Shown in pieces: positions 34,557 to 43,964 of a DNA stretch of 64,000 bases. The stretch comes from an uncultured Bacteroidales bacterium. Lineage in GTDB: Bacteria > Bacteroidota > Bacteroidia > Bacteroidales > P3. The position numbers were made by a program, and so were the translations under genes. How positions within the stretch are numbered: position 1 is the stretch's first letter; each line of letters opens with the position of its first letter. The stretch is from positions 121,458 through 185,457 of the forward strand of contig CAJUFX010000001.1 of assembly GCA_910586395.1 (NCBI GenBank), read 5' to 3'. Under the pieces are notes generated by a model. The model ran no database searches. It worked only from the letters and a program-made list of their open reading frames with translations, and was not told the origin of the DNA.

Positions 34557-35028
34557 CCTGATTCGCCGCCCGTTCTACGCGCTGATCAGTTTGGCTACCA
34601 TGCTGTTTGCAACCGCTTGCAGCCACGACACCATCCTGAGCCACAGCGAGGCCTTACCCGCATCCGGCTGGGCCCGCAAGGCGGCCATTCCGTTCGAATT
34701 CGAAATACAGGACACCACCCTTTCCTACCGGCTCGACTTCTCGGTCCGCCACGATCAGGATTATCCTTTCATGAATGCGTTTTTCCTGATTTATACGACC
34801 TTTCCTAATCAGGAAGTCACGATAGATACGCTGGAATGTATTTTGGCCGATTACCGCGGCAAATGGACAGGGCATGGCGCAGGCCGTTATAAATCGGCCG
34901 ATTTCGCCGTCAAGTCTGAATTGTATTTTCCCATGCCCGGTCACTACCGCATGGACGTCAAGCAGGCCTTGCGCATGGATACGGTCAAACACATCAGCCA
35001 CATAGGCTTACATATACACGCCAACTGA
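34540..35028 (+). CDS. gldH: Gliding-motility lipoprotein GldH family
   Basis: 162 aa from the ATG at 34540. A signal peptide ends in ATAC with Cys27 as the lipidation site. The mature part (IPFEFEIQDTTLSYRLDFSVRH and YPFMNAFFLIYTTFP) matches GldH. In gliding Flavobacteria GldH is needed for motility. In Bacteroidales that do not glide, the gene persists between ricT and PBP1A with an unknown role. Longer upstream frames overlap ricT and are rejected. Confidence 0.85.
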   Translation: MRTLNNLIRRPFYALISLATMLFATACSHDTILSHSEALPASGWARKAAIPFEFEIQDTTLSYRLDFSVRHDQDYPFMNAFFLIYTTFPNQEVTIDTLECILADYRGKWTGHGAGRYKSADFAVKSELYFPMPGHYRMDVKQALRMDTVKHISHIGLHIHAN

Positions 35029-35029
35029 C

Positions 35030-37255
35030 ATGAAAAAAACGCTTTGGCTCATCTTCGGCGGAGGCATCCTCTTCGTCGTATTGTTTTTCCTCGGTCTTTC
35101 GTACGGCGTCTTCGGCTTCATGCCCTCGTTCGAAGACTTGGAAAATCCCGAAAGCAACCTCGCGTCGGAAATCATTTCTTCCGACCAACAGATTTTAGGG
35201 ACTTATTTTATCGAGAACCGCACGAACGTCGATTATTCCGAACTGTCGCCCTATCTCGTCGATGCGCTCATCGCCACCGAAGACGTGCGTTTTTACCGGC
35301 ACAGCGGTGTCGATCTCAAATCGCTTTTCCGCGTGGTCGGCAAAACGATTATCGGCGGCGACCGCAGCAGCGGCGGCGGCAGCACCGTAACCCAGCAGTT
35401 AGCCAAAAACCTTTTCCCACGCAAAAAACTCAACAAGGTGTCGTTGGCCGTCCGCAAACTCAAAGAATGGATTATCGCGGTCAAACTGGAACGCAACTAC
35501 ACGAAAGAGGAAATCATCGCGATGTATTTCAACACCGTGGAATTCGGCAACAACTCGTTCGGCATCCGTACGGCCGCCCAGACCTACTTTGCCAAAGATC
35601 CCGCCGACCTGAGCCTGGAGGAGGCCGCCGTACTCGTGGGCATGCTCAAGGCCACGACGCTCTACAACCCCGTGCGCAATCCCGAGAACGCGATCCAGCG
35701 CCGCAATGTCGTGATGCACCAGATGCTCAAAGCCGACTACCTCTCGCAAGAGGTCTATGATTCCTGCAAACTCCTGCCGCTGGACATGTCGCGCTTTTCG
35801 CAACAAGACCACCAATACGGGCTCGCGACTTATTTCCGCGAAAACCTGCGCCAACAGATGCTCGCCTGGTGCGCCGACCACCGAAAACCCGACGGCAAAC
35901 CCTACAACCTCTACAAAGACGGCCTTAAAATCCATACGACCATCAACTCCCGCATGCAAGCCTATGCGGAAGAGGCCGTCGCGGAATGGATCGGCGGCCA
36001 GTTGCAGGCCGATTTCTACGAACACCTGAAAGGCAAATCCAACGCCCCTTTCGTCAACGTGACCAAAGCCGAAGTGCAACGCTTCATGATGAACGCGATG
36101 CGGCTTTCCGACCGCTACCGCAACCTCAAGAAAGAAGGCAAGACCGAAGAGGAAATCATGGCCGACTTCAAGACGAAAACCAAAATGAAGGTCTTTTCGT
36201 GGCACGGCGAAATCGACACGGTCATGACGCCCTGGGATTCGCTTTGGTACCACAAATGGTTCCTGCATTGCGGCCTGATGTCGATCGAGCCGCAGACCGG
36301 TTACGTGCGCGCCTATGTGGGCGGCATCAATTACAAATACTTCCAATACGACAACGTGTCGCAAGGCGTCCGCCAAGTCGGTTCCACATTCAAACCGTTC
36401 GTCTATACGCTCGCGATGCAGGAAGGGGAATACGCGCCCTGCACGCAGGTGCCGAATGTCCCCGTCTGCATCGAACAGGCCGGCCAGGAAGATTGGTGTC
36501 CCAAAAATTCGGGGCACGAACGCGAGGGGGAAATGGTCAGCCTGCGCTGGGCTCTGGCACACTCGGTCAATTTCGTGACGGCCTATCTCATCAAACGTTT
36601 TCCGCCAGAAGCCGTCATCGCGCTCACACGCAAGATGGGCATCACGGCCCAGATGGATGCCGTGCCATCGATTTGCCTCGGCACGATGGATATTTCCGTC
36701 AAAGAGATGACGGCGGCCATGGCGACTTACGCGAACAAGGGCATTCATTGCGAACCGATGTTCATCACGCGCATAGAGGACAAACACGGCGTGGTACTGG
36801 AAGAATTTTCACCGGTACAACAGGAAGCGATGGACGAACAGACGGCCTATCTCATGATCGATCTGATGAAAGGCGTCGTGGAGGAAGGCAGCGGCATACG
36901 GCTGCGCTTCAAATATGGTCTGACCCAACCCATCGCCGGCAAGACCGGCACGACCCAGAACCATTCGGACGCTTGGTTCATGGGCATTACGCCGACCTTG
37001 GCCACCGGCGTCTGGGTAGGCGGCGAATTACGGTCGATTCACTTTACGAGCATGACCTACGGGCAAGGGGCGCGGGCCGCCCTGCCGGTCTGGGGGCTTT
37101 ACATGCAGAAAATCTATGCCGACTCCACGTTGGCATTCCCGCAGGATGATTTCGAAAAACCGGATTATCTGCCCGTGGACATCTACTGCCATCAGGATAA
37201 GGCACAGGCAGAGGAAACCGATGAAGAAACCGTTGACTACGGCCCGGAAATGTAA
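35030..37255 (+). CDS. Class A penicillin-binding protein 1A
   Basis: Bifunctional peptidoglycan glycosyltransferase/transpeptidase, 741 aa, anchored by one N-terminal membrane segment (about 4-26). The GT51 domain has EDVRFYRHSGVD (84-95) with the catalytic Glu, and GGGSTVTQQLAKNLF (115-129). The transpeptidase has SxxK Ser452 in STFK, SVN (512-514) and KTG (638-640). Starts 2 bases after gldH. It faces murF-alr, the supplier of its precursor. Confidence 0.96.
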   Translation: MKKTLWLIFGGGILFVVLFFLGLSYGVFGFMPSFEDLENPESNLASEIISSDQQILGTYFIENRTNVDYSELSPYLVDALIATEDVRFYRHSGVDLKSLFRVVGKTIIGGDRSSGGGSTVTQQLAKNLFPRKKLNKVSLAVRKLKEWIIAVKLERNYTKEEIIAMYFNTVEFGNNSFGIRTAAQTYFAKDPADLSLEEAAVLVGMLKATTLYNPVRNPENAIQRRNVVMHQMLKADYLSQEVYDSCKLLPLDMSRFSQQDHQYGLATYFRENLRQQMLAWCADHRKPDGKPYNLYKDGLKIHTTINSRMQAYAEEAVAEWIGGQLQADFYEHLKGKSNAPFVNVTKAEVQRFMMNAMRLSDRYRNLKKEGKTEEEIMADFKTKTKMKVFSWHGEIDTVMTPWDSLWYHKWFLHCGLMSIEPQTGYVRAYVGGINYKYFQYDNVSQGVRQVGSTFKPFVYTLAMQEGEYAPCTQVPNVPVCIEQAGQEDWCPKNSGHEREGEMVSLRWALAHSVNFVTAYLIKRFPPEAVIALTRKMGITAQMDAVPSICLGTMDISVKEMTAAMATYANKGIHCEPMFITRIEDKHGVVLEEFSPVQQEAMDEQTAYLMIDLMKGVVEEGSGIRLRFKYGLTQPIAGKTGTTQNHSDAWFMGITPTLATGVWVGGELRSIHFTSMTYGQGARAALPVWGLYMQKIYADSTLAFPQDDFEKPDYLPVDIYCHQDKAQAEETDEETVDYGPEM

Positions 37256-37258
37256 ACA

Positions 37259-37290
37259 GGCCTGACCGGCTCGAAGCCGCTCAGGCTTGA
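37259..37290. terminator. Hairpin between convergent PBP1A and murF-alr
   Basis: Arms GCCTGACCGGC and GCCGCTCAGGC pair with one mismatch around TCGAA. No clear T run follows on either strand and the right arm overlaps the last codons of murF-alr. It is plausible as a shared transcription stop, but weaker than a classical terminator. Confidence 0.4.
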
Positions 37291-39914
37291 TAATACACGC
37301 GTTTGACACGCGGCGAAATGCCCGTCAGCACTTCGTAAGGTATCGTCTGCAAGGCATCGGCCATCTGCGTGACCGGCCATTCTTTGCCGAAGAGAATGAC
37401 CTCGTCGCCTTCTTCGGCTTCGATACCTGTCAAATCCAGCATACACATATCCATACAGATATTGCCGATAATCGGGGCGGTCTCGCCGTGTATCCAAACG
37501 CGGCCTACTCCTCCGCTGAGCCGGCGGTTCAGACCGTCGGCATACCCGACGCACAGAACGCCTATCCGCATCGGCCGGTCGGCCATGAACCGACGTCCGT
37601 AACCCACGGCTTCGCCGGCCGCGATCGTGCGGATTTGGGCGATGGTGGTCTTGAACGTGCTGACGGTTTCCAACTGCCCTTCCATTTCGGCCGTGACCCC
37701 GACCCCATAGAGACCGATACCCAACCGCACCATGTCGTATTGATATTCGGGAAAACGGCAGATACCGGCCGTGTTGAGCGCATGCCGCAGGATTTCGTTC
37801 CCGTAGGGCAAGCGCGCTTTGAGATAGCCGCTCATGCGGTCGAAACGTTGCAACTGCGCCAACGTATATTCATCCTTGGCCGGCTCGTCGGCCGTAGCCA
37901 AATGCGTAAAGATAGAACGCACGCGCAGGCGCGGTTCTTCGGAGAGACAGGCCAGCAGACGGTCCAAATCGGCCTCTTCGAAGCCCAGACGGTGCATGCC
38001 CGTATCCAATTTGACATGGATGGCGACCGTGGCCGCGGAACCGGCATCGGCGGGCAGATGCCGCAACTGTTCGCCCAAGAGGGCGAGCATACGGAAACTG
38101 TAGATTTCCGGTTCCAGCCGATACTGCAAGACGGATTCCAAGCCTTCGGCCTCGGCGTTCACGACCATAATCGGCAGACCGATGCCTTTCTTACGTAGGC
38201 TGACGCCCTCGTCGGCATAGGCCACGGTAATATAGTCGCTACGGTGGAAAGCCAGGGCGTTGGCCACTTCGTAGGAACCGCTGCCATAGGAAAAAGCCTT
38301 GGCCATAATCATGACCTTGGTCTGAGGTTGGAGACGGGATCGGAAGAAATTCAGGTTATGGATCATGGCATCCAAATCGATTTCCATAACCGTTTCGTGT
38401 ACTTTTTTCTGCAACCGCTTGGCAATCCGTTCGAACGCGAAACAACGCGCCCCCTTGAGCAGTATGACCTCGTCGTGCCAAACCGACGGGTCGAACGCCT
38501 GCATGAACGCATCGGTATCGGGATAGAACGCCGTTTGCATACCGTCGGCGGCAAACAAGGCTTGATGATGCATCAATTGCGGTCCTATGCCGACCAAGGC
38601 ATCTATCTTATGACGGTGCAACAGGTCGGCCACCGCTTGATAGAGTTGTTCCGCGGGCAAACCGCTTTGCAGGATATCCGACAAAACGATGCGTTTGCGC
38701 CGCCCTTGCGCCTGATGCAACAGGTAATCGACCGCCAGACCGAAGGCGTCGAAGTCGGAATTATAGGCATCGTTGATGAGATAATTGCGGTTGATGCCCT
38801 CTTTGAGTTCCATCCGCATCTCGACGGGGGCCAGTTGCGCCATACGCGCCGCGATGTCGGCCGAAGCCACACCCCAATCGAGCAGGAACAACCAACAGTG
38901 CATGACGTTTTCCAAAGAAGCGGCGTCGGTAAAGGGCACCTCTATCTGCTGCAAGACGGGCTTGCGGCACGCCCGCGCAGACTGCGGCAGGGACGGCACA
39001 GGGGCGGCCGATGCGTCATAGACACCCGTCAGCCGCGTGAAACGGCGGCCATCGCGTACGATTTCCTCCCGCCCGGTCAACCGCAACACCACAGGCGCGG
39101 CAGCCCCGGCCTCCCGCGGCGCGGCCGGCAGATGCGCCGACCAACCGAGCCGGTGTACGTCTTTCAACGCCGGATCGGCCGCTATGCTGTCCGTTATCAA
39201 AGCATCGTCGGCACAGTAAATCAGTTTTTCCGCACCATGAAACAATTGCAGTTTCTCGGCGGCCTTCTGCCCGTTATCGGTAAAATAAGCCGCGTGCGCC
39301 GCGCCGACGTTCGTCAGAATGCCGACCGTCGGCCGAATCATACGGGCGAGCGCGGCCATCTCGCCCGGCTTTGAGATACCGGCCTCGAAAACGCCGATCT
39401 CGTGCCACGGCTGGATTTCCCAAAGCGAAAGCGGCACACCGATTTGGGAATTATAACTCTTGGGGCTTTTGACCACACGCAAATCCGGCGACAACAAACC
39501 GGCAAGCCACTCCTTGACCACCGTCTTGCCGTTGCTGCCCGTGATGCCGACCACCGGCAGGTCGAACCGCCGACGGTAAGCGGCGGCCAGCCGTTGCAGG
39601 GCGGCCAACGTATCGTCCGTCTGCAGGAAAACGGCTTCGGGAAAACGATTGGCCGCCGCTTCGGGTACGGACGACACCAAAAAGAAACGGACACCCCTGT
39701 CGTATAGTTCCGGGATGTAACGATGCCCATCATTCTTGGCCGTCTTCAAAGCGACGAACAGACAGACGTCCGCGCGCCGCAGATAGCGGGAATCCGTAAG
39801 GAGTTCGTGGATTTCATGGCGTTCCGCCCACTCGGCGGTTGCCTCGGACCGGCTGTCGCCAAAAAGTTCGACGACGGCCGACGCATATTGCGCGATTTGC
39901 GCTACACTCAACAT
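37281..39914 (-). CDS. Bifunctional MurF (D-Ala-D-Ala ligase) / alanine racemase
   Basis: 877-residue fusion. The N-terminal half (about 1-500) is a MurF ligase with ATP site GITGSNGKT (123-131) and adds D-Ala-D-Ala to UDP-MurNAc-tripeptide. The C-terminal half (from about 505) is a PLP alanine racemase with Lys539 in MAKAFSYGSGSYE, the later GVGVTAE and YADGLNRRLSGG segments, and a C-terminal catalytic-Tyr region. It makes D-Ala and uses the dipeptide in one polypeptide. The fusion is known in Bacteroidetes. It lies 72 bases downstream of the PdxA-like gene. Confidence 0.95.
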   Translation of the reverse strand: MLSVAQIAQYASAVVELFGDSRSEATAEWAERHEIHELLTDSRYLRRADVCLFVALKTAKNDGHRYIPELYDRGVRFFLVSSVPEAAANRFPEAVFLQTDDTLAALQRLAAAYRRRFDLPVVGITGSNGKTVVKEWLAGLLSPDLRVVKSPKSYNSQIGVPLSLWEIQPWHEIGVFEAGISKPGEMAALARMIRPTVGILTNVGAAHAAYFTDNGQKAAEKLQLFHGAEKLIYCADDALITDSIAADPALKDVHRLGWSAHLPAAPREAGAAAPVVLRLTGREEIVRDGRRFTRLTGVYDASAAPVPSLPQSARACRKPVLQQIEVPFTDAASLENVMHCWLFLLDWGVASADIAARMAQLAPVEMRMELKEGINRNYLINDAYNSDFDAFGLAVDYLLHQAQGRRKRIVLSDILQSGLPAEQLYQAVADLLHRHKIDALVGIGPQLMHHQALFAADGMQTAFYPDTDAFMQAFDPSVWHDEVILLKGARCFAFERIAKRLQKKVHETVMEIDLDAMIHNLNFFRSRLQPQTKVMIMAKAFSYGSGSYEVANALAFHRSDYITVAYADEGVSLRKKGIGLPIMVVNAEAEGLESVLQYRLEPEIYSFRMLALLGEQLRHLPADAGSAATVAIHVKLDTGMHRLGFEEADLDRLLACLSEEPRLRVRSIFTHLATADEPAKDEYTLAQLQRFDRMSGYLKARLPYGNEILRHALNTAGICRFPEYQYDMVRLGIGLYGVGVTAEMEGQLETVSTFKTTIAQIRTIAAGEAVGYGRRFMADRPMRIGVLCVGYADGLNRRLSGGVGRVWIHGETAPIIGNICMDMCMLDLTGIEAEEGDEVILFGKEWPVTQMADALQTIPYEVLTGISPRVKRVYYQA

Positions 39915-39986
39915 AATCCGTTTATTTTAACGGGACGGGATATTCGGTTTCAAAACGTATCAAACATTTCAAGCGTTTCGGACGTT

Positions 39987-40976
39987 TCAGGCACACAACG
40001 GATTTTCCGTCAAACGGGCGTACAACGCCCGCGCGCGGCAAATATCCAACGTTTCGCCCAAGGCGCGTGCGGTACAACGCACGGCCGTCTCAAGCGGCGT
40101 CTGCCCCGGCGCGTAAACCGGTTCCATGTGTACGAACGGCAAGCCGGCCGTATAGGCACAAAGCCGCTCCGTCCCGAACTGCCGCTGAATCCGATCCGAT
40201 TGTTCCTTGTAAGGACACAATACGGCATGGAACGCGTCGGCGGCTTCGCGGCGCCCCTCGGCGAAAAACGCCTTCAGGCTGTATGGACCGAAAACCGGCT
40301 TGCCGCTTTCCAACAAAGCGGCCGTCATCGGCTGCAACACCTCGCGGTCGGCCGCACATAACGCCGCCGCCTCCAGGTCTTCGTTCATCGAAAGCAACGC
40401 GATGCGCGGCGTCGCGATATTGAAATCGGCCTGCAACGTACGATAAAGGCTCTCGATACGTTCCCGCACCTTGTCGGCCGCCAGACGTTCCGACAGACGG
40501 TCCATTTGCAGGGACGTCATGAACGTGACTCGCCAGTTTTCGAACAACCACAGGCGGAACGGTCGGCTACCGACGAACTGCGAGGCCAGCCAAAGCGGCG
40601 TATTCTTGAATCCGGCGCAATCCGGCCGAACCGCTTCCGCATCCAGCGGCAACGTTATCAGAGCCTTCAATTCTTCCGATTTCAAATGCGCCAAAGCCTG
40701 CTGCAAGGCGGCGAACGGTTTGGCTTCGGTTTCCCAAAGCAAAGGACGTTTGCCTTTCAAATCCGCCCATTGCGCGACACTGCCAAAGGTTGTTTCGTGC
40801 AAGCCCGTTCCCTTGATATGTTGCCCCATGACGGCCAAGGAAGCATAGCCGAACGGAAAGGCCGTCTCTAAAAAAAACGGTTCCGACAGCACCCTGGCCA
40901 AAACCTGATAACTGTATTCATCGGCATTTCCATGGGTGATACCGATTTTAAAACGAGGATTTTCTTCTCTTTCCAA
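39987..40976 (-). CDS. PdxA-like protein lacking the metal-binding residues
   Basis: 329 aa. The fold of 4-hydroxythreonine-4-phosphate dehydrogenase is recognisable: KIGITHGNADEYSYQVL (10-26), TPRIALLSM, PVFGPYSLKAFFAEG and YTAGLPFVHMEPVY line up with PdxA. The active residues do not. The substrate motif GHTE is replaced near FKNTPLW (123-129), and the metal His of THLP is Ser155. The His of NPHAG is Asp200 (NEDLE), and YHDQG reads YKEQS (256-260). It is therefore probably not a PdxA enzyme; it may be a pseudoenzyme or have a new role. It lies between leucyl aminopeptidase (37 bases upstream) and murF-alr. The frame is open and shows no sign of decay. Confidence 0.75.
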   Translation of the reverse strand: MEREENPRFKIGITHGNADEYSYQVLARVLSEPFFLETAFPFGYASLAVMGQHIKGTGLHETTFGSVAQWADLKGKRPLLWETEAKPFAALQQALAHLKSEELKALITLPLDAEAVRPDCAGFKNTPLWLASQFVGSRPFRLWLFENWRVTFMTSLQMDRLSERLAADKVRERIESLYRTLQADFNIATPRIALLSMNEDLEAAALCAADREVLQPMTAALLESGKPVFGPYSLKAFFAEGRREAADAFHAVLCPYKEQSDRIQRQFGTERLCAYTAGLPFVHMEPVYAPGQTPLETAVRCTARALGETLDICRARALYARLTENPLCA

Positions 40977-41013
40977 AGCCTGAGATTGTTTTTGATTCCA
41001 ACCAACGCGACGC

Positions 41014-42432
41014 CTATTTCAGCGTCCCACTCCAAAGTTCGAGGAAGCGGCTCATCCAACGGACGCCAAAGCCCGTCGCGCCCTTCTTCCATGCGTTTTC
41101 GTCTTTGCCATAATAAGCCACGCCGGCCACGTCCAGATGCAGGAAAGGCGTCTTGCGCGCGAAATAGCCAACGAATTTGGCGGCCGTAATCATGCCGGCC
41201 GCACCGCTGCCGCAATTCTTCAACTCGGCCACGGCCGAATCCAGTTCGCTGTCGTATTCCGGCCACATCGGGAACAGACAATAACGTTCCTGTACGTCTT
41301 CCGAAGCCTGCGCCAGACACCGCAACATGTCTTCCGTACAACGTTCCTGCATGGCCACAATGCCTTTGGCGCCGATGGCCCGCGAGGCCGCGCCCGTCAA
41401 AGTCGCCATGGAAACGAGGGCGGCCGGCGCGTAGCGCTTTTGCGCGTACGCCGCCGCATCGGCGAGCAACAGACGCCCTTCGGCGTCGGTATTGACGATT
41501 TCGACCGAAGTCTCGCCGCCGATGCGCACCACATCGCCCGGCACGAGCGCGTTACCGTTGAGGCGGTTGTCGGTGGCCGGAATTAAAGCCACGATATAGA
41601 GCGGCAAGGCCTGACGCGCCGCCAGGGCGATGATGCCGGCCGCCATCGCGCCTCCCGCCATGTCGGTCTTCATATCGTCCATATAGTTGCCGGTCTTGAT
41701 ATTCATGCCGCCCGCGTCAAAAACGACGCCCTTCCCCACGAGCACGAGCGGCTTCCCGTTGCGCGCGTCCGCCGGCTTGTAAACGAGTTCCGTGAAGGAC
41801 GGTTCGTCCACGCTGCCGCGGTTCACGCCCAACAGCCCGCCCATGCCGGCCTTTTCCATTTCCTTACGCGTCCACAGCTTGGCCGAAACGCCCAACGGCT
41901 TCAGATGCGCGGCCATTTCCTGCGCGAAAGCCGTCGCGTTCAAGGCCGATACCGGCTGTTCGACCAGCGACTTCACCCAATTGACTTCATCCGCCCGCAC
42001 GCGCAAATCCGCCAGCGCTTCCGCCGAAAAGCCCTCGGCTTCCACGGCCGCCAGTTCCGGAACGGCCTTCCGCTCCGCCTTATAGGTATCGAAGACGTAA
42101 AGGTTCAATAGAAAGCTCTCCGCCAACGCGCGTACGGCCTCCGGATCGTGCCATTCCAAATCCGTCAGCGTCCAACGGCTGCCCGGTACCGCCCGTGCCT
42201 TATCGGCCCAACGGCGTCCCCACGTCCGTACCCGCAACAGATAATCCGTTCCGGACTCATCTTGCCCGCGCTCCGGCATCCACAGATAGGCGTGCGGCTC
42301 CGGCAGATGGAAATCCGTCCAACGGCCCTTGGGATGGTCGGCCGCCGCCTGTTTGACATACTTTTGCTCCGCATCCGCCGTCTTGCGGTCGCCTTTGAGC
42401 AAAAACAGCCTGTAAACCTTATCTCTCTTCAT
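41014..42432 (-). CDS. Leucyl aminopeptidase (M17 family)
   Basis: Cytosolic two-metal exopeptidase, 472 aa. The M17 signatures are present: the GKGVVFDAGGMNIK block with a metal-ligand Lys/Asp, the TDMAGGAM helix, and NTDAEGRLLLADA with the catalytic Arg. The catalytic domain is C-terminal and the N-terminal domain is divergent, as usual. Its start overlaps the small membrane-protein gene by 14 bases. Confidence 0.93.
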   Translation of the reverse strand: MKRDKVYRLFLLKGDRKTADAEQKYVKQAAADHPKGRWTDFHLPEPHAYLWMPERGQDESGTDYLLRVRTWGRRWADKARAVPGSRWTLTDLEWHDPEAVRALAESFLLNLYVFDTYKAERKAVPELAAVEAEGFSAEALADLRVRADEVNWVKSLVEQPVSALNATAFAQEMAAHLKPLGVSAKLWTRKEMEKAGMGGLLGVNRGSVDEPSFTELVYKPADARNGKPLVLVGKGVVFDAGGMNIKTGNYMDDMKTDMAGGAMAAGIIALAARQALPLYIVALIPATDNRLNGNALVPGDVVRIGGETSVEIVNTDAEGRLLLADAAAYAQKRYAPAALVSMATLTGAASRAIGAKGIVAMQERCTEDMLRCLAQASEDVQERYCLFPMWPEYDSELDSAVAELKNCGSGAAGMITAAKFVGYFARKTPFLHLDVAGVAYYGKDENAWKKGATGFGVRWMSRFLELWSGTLK

Positions 42433-42694
42433 CCTCTATCCTGTTTATGGCCTCCATCGTCTGCGTGATGGCCGTGCCGTGATGCAACTGGAAGCGCGGA
42501 CAGTCCTCGTGCTTTCCGCCCGGCGGTACCGAACAATGCCCGCAGTCGTGGTGCTCGCCGTCACCGAAGTCGATGTCCGACATCGCGCAACGGTGCAGAA
42601 ACCGTCCGTCTTTCTTGAACAGTATCCGTACCGACAGGCCGAGCACGGCCACGGCCACGACGACGATGGCGCCAATCAAGCCCGTCCAGTTCAT
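42419..42694 (-). CDS. Small membrane protein with Cys/His-rich cytoplasmic or periplasmic tail
   Basis: 91 aa. One hydrophobic segment (about 4-25) is followed by a basic step (RILFKKDGRF). A tail follows with Cys36, Cys51, Cys54 and Cys65 and seven His, including the cluster HHDCGHC. The spacing (CxxC plus two flanking Cys) suggests metal binding, but no named family is recognised. It overlaps recA by 4 bases and leucyl aminopeptidase by 14, so it is a true operon member rather than chance. Function unknown. Confidence 0.75.
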   Translation of the reverse strand: MNWTGLIGAIVVVAVAVLGLSVRILFKKDGRFLHRCAMSDIDFGDGEHHDCGHCSVPPGGKHEDCPRFQLHHGTAITQTMEAINRIEDEER

Positions 42695-43722
42695 GCTTCT
42701 TTTTCTTTCAACGCATTGCGGATAGCCTGTTCGAGTTCCTCGCTCAATTCCGGATTATCCTGCAACAACTGTTTGACCGCCTCGCGTCCCTGTCCCAACT
42801 TGGTCTCGCCATAACTGAACCACGAACCGCTCTTTTTGACGATATTCATGTCAGTGGCCATATCAATGATCTCGCCCGTCCGGGATACCCCCTGACCGTA
42901 AATCAAATCGAATTCCACCGTTTTGAACGGAGGCGCCACCTTGTTCTTGACAATCTTGACCTTGACGCGGTTGCCGACGACATTGTCGCCCTCTTTAATC
43001 TGGGATATACGGCGGATGTCGATACGCACCGAAGCATAGAACTTCAAGGCATTACCGCCCGTCGTCGTTTCGGGATTGCCGAACATGACGCCGATCTTCT
43101 CGCGTAACTGGTTGATGAAAATGCAACAGCACCCCGTCTTGCTGATAATGGAAGTCAGTTTGCGCAAAGCCTGAGACATCAAACGCGCGTGCAAGCCCAT
43201 CTTGCTGTCGCCCATCTCGCCCTCGATTTCGCTGCGCGGCGTCAAGGCCGCCACCGAGTCGATGACCATGATATCGACCGCCCCCGAACGGATCAGGTTC
43301 TCCGCAATGGCCAAAGCCTGCTCGCCGTCATCGGGCTGGGAAATGAACAGGTCGTCCACATTCACGCCCAATTTCTGCGCATAAACGGGGTCGAACGCGT
43401 GTTCGGCGTCGATAAAGGCCGCGATGCCGCCTTTTTTCTGCGCCTCGGCAATGGCGTGAATGGCCAATGTCGTCTTACCCGACGATTCGGGTCCGTAAAT
43501 CTCGATGATACGGCCTTTCGGCAGGCCGCCGATACCCAAGGCCATATCCACGCCGATGGACCCCGTCGAAATCGTTTCGACTTCTTCCACCGGTTGGTCG
43601 CTCATCTTCATGATGGCACCCTTGCCGTAAGACTTCTCTATTTTATCCAACGTCAGTTGCAGAGCCTTGAGTTTTTCCGCCCGCTGCTCGTTCTGTTCCA
43701 TGTTTTCTTCTTTTTTTGCCAT
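42691..43722 (-). CDS. recA: RecA recombinase
   Basis: Homologous recombination and SOS co-protease, 343 aa from the ATG at 43722 (MAKKEENMEQ); a longer in-frame start at 43797 adds a non-conserved tract. Walker A is GPESSGKT (77-84) and the MAW-type STGSIGVDMALGIGGLP precedes it. DNA-binding loops L1 and L2 (MGLHARLMSQALRKLT, MFGNPETTTGGNALKF) are intact. No SOS box was recognised upstream. Confidence 0.98.
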   Translation of the reverse strand: MAKKEENMEQNEQRAEKLKALQLTLDKIEKSYGKGAIMKMSDQPVEEVETISTGSIGVDMALGIGGLPKGRIIEIYGPESSGKTTLAIHAIAEAQKKGGIAAFIDAEHAFDPVYAQKLGVNVDDLFISQPDDGEQALAIAENLIRSGAVDIMVIDSVAALTPRSEIEGEMGDSKMGLHARLMSQALRKLTSIISKTGCCCIFINQLREKIGVMFGNPETTTGGNALKFYASVRIDIRRISQIKEGDNVVGNRVKVKIVKNKVAPPFKTVEFDLIYGQGVSRTGEIIDMATDMNIVKKSGSWFSYGETKLGQGREAVKQLLQDNPELSEELEQAIRNALKEKEA

Positions 43723-43824
43723 AGTATTTATAATGTAAAGTTTTCGGTATTCAACAAGTGAACGCCAACGCACATCAAGACGGATACCCGCCCGCAACTT
43801 GGCCGTTCCTCCGGCTTCAGGTTA

Positions 43825-43832
43825 CAAAGATA
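43825..43832 (-). promoter_or_regulatory. recA promoter, -7 element
   Basis: TATCTTTG on the minus strand matches TAnnTTTG. The expected -33 position reads TTTC, a near miss. The transcript would begin near 43819, giving a leader of about 95 bases. The rest of the 242-base gap (43723-43964) shows nothing else clear. Confidence 0.55.
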
Positions 43833-43964
43833 ACCCTTTTCCGAGCGTTCCGAAAACGAAAATCCTTAAAAAAACCAAAAGTTTTCCTTTTCAGGCGCCT
43901 TTTTTTCGCCTCAACCTACGTCGATGCAAGACATCGCCCCGACATTCGGCTTAAATCAAATGTT

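Noticed and set aside
39915..39990. Promoter for murF-alr
   Set aside because: The closest match on the minus strand is TACGTTTTG, one base too long for TAnnTTTG, so I do not call it.
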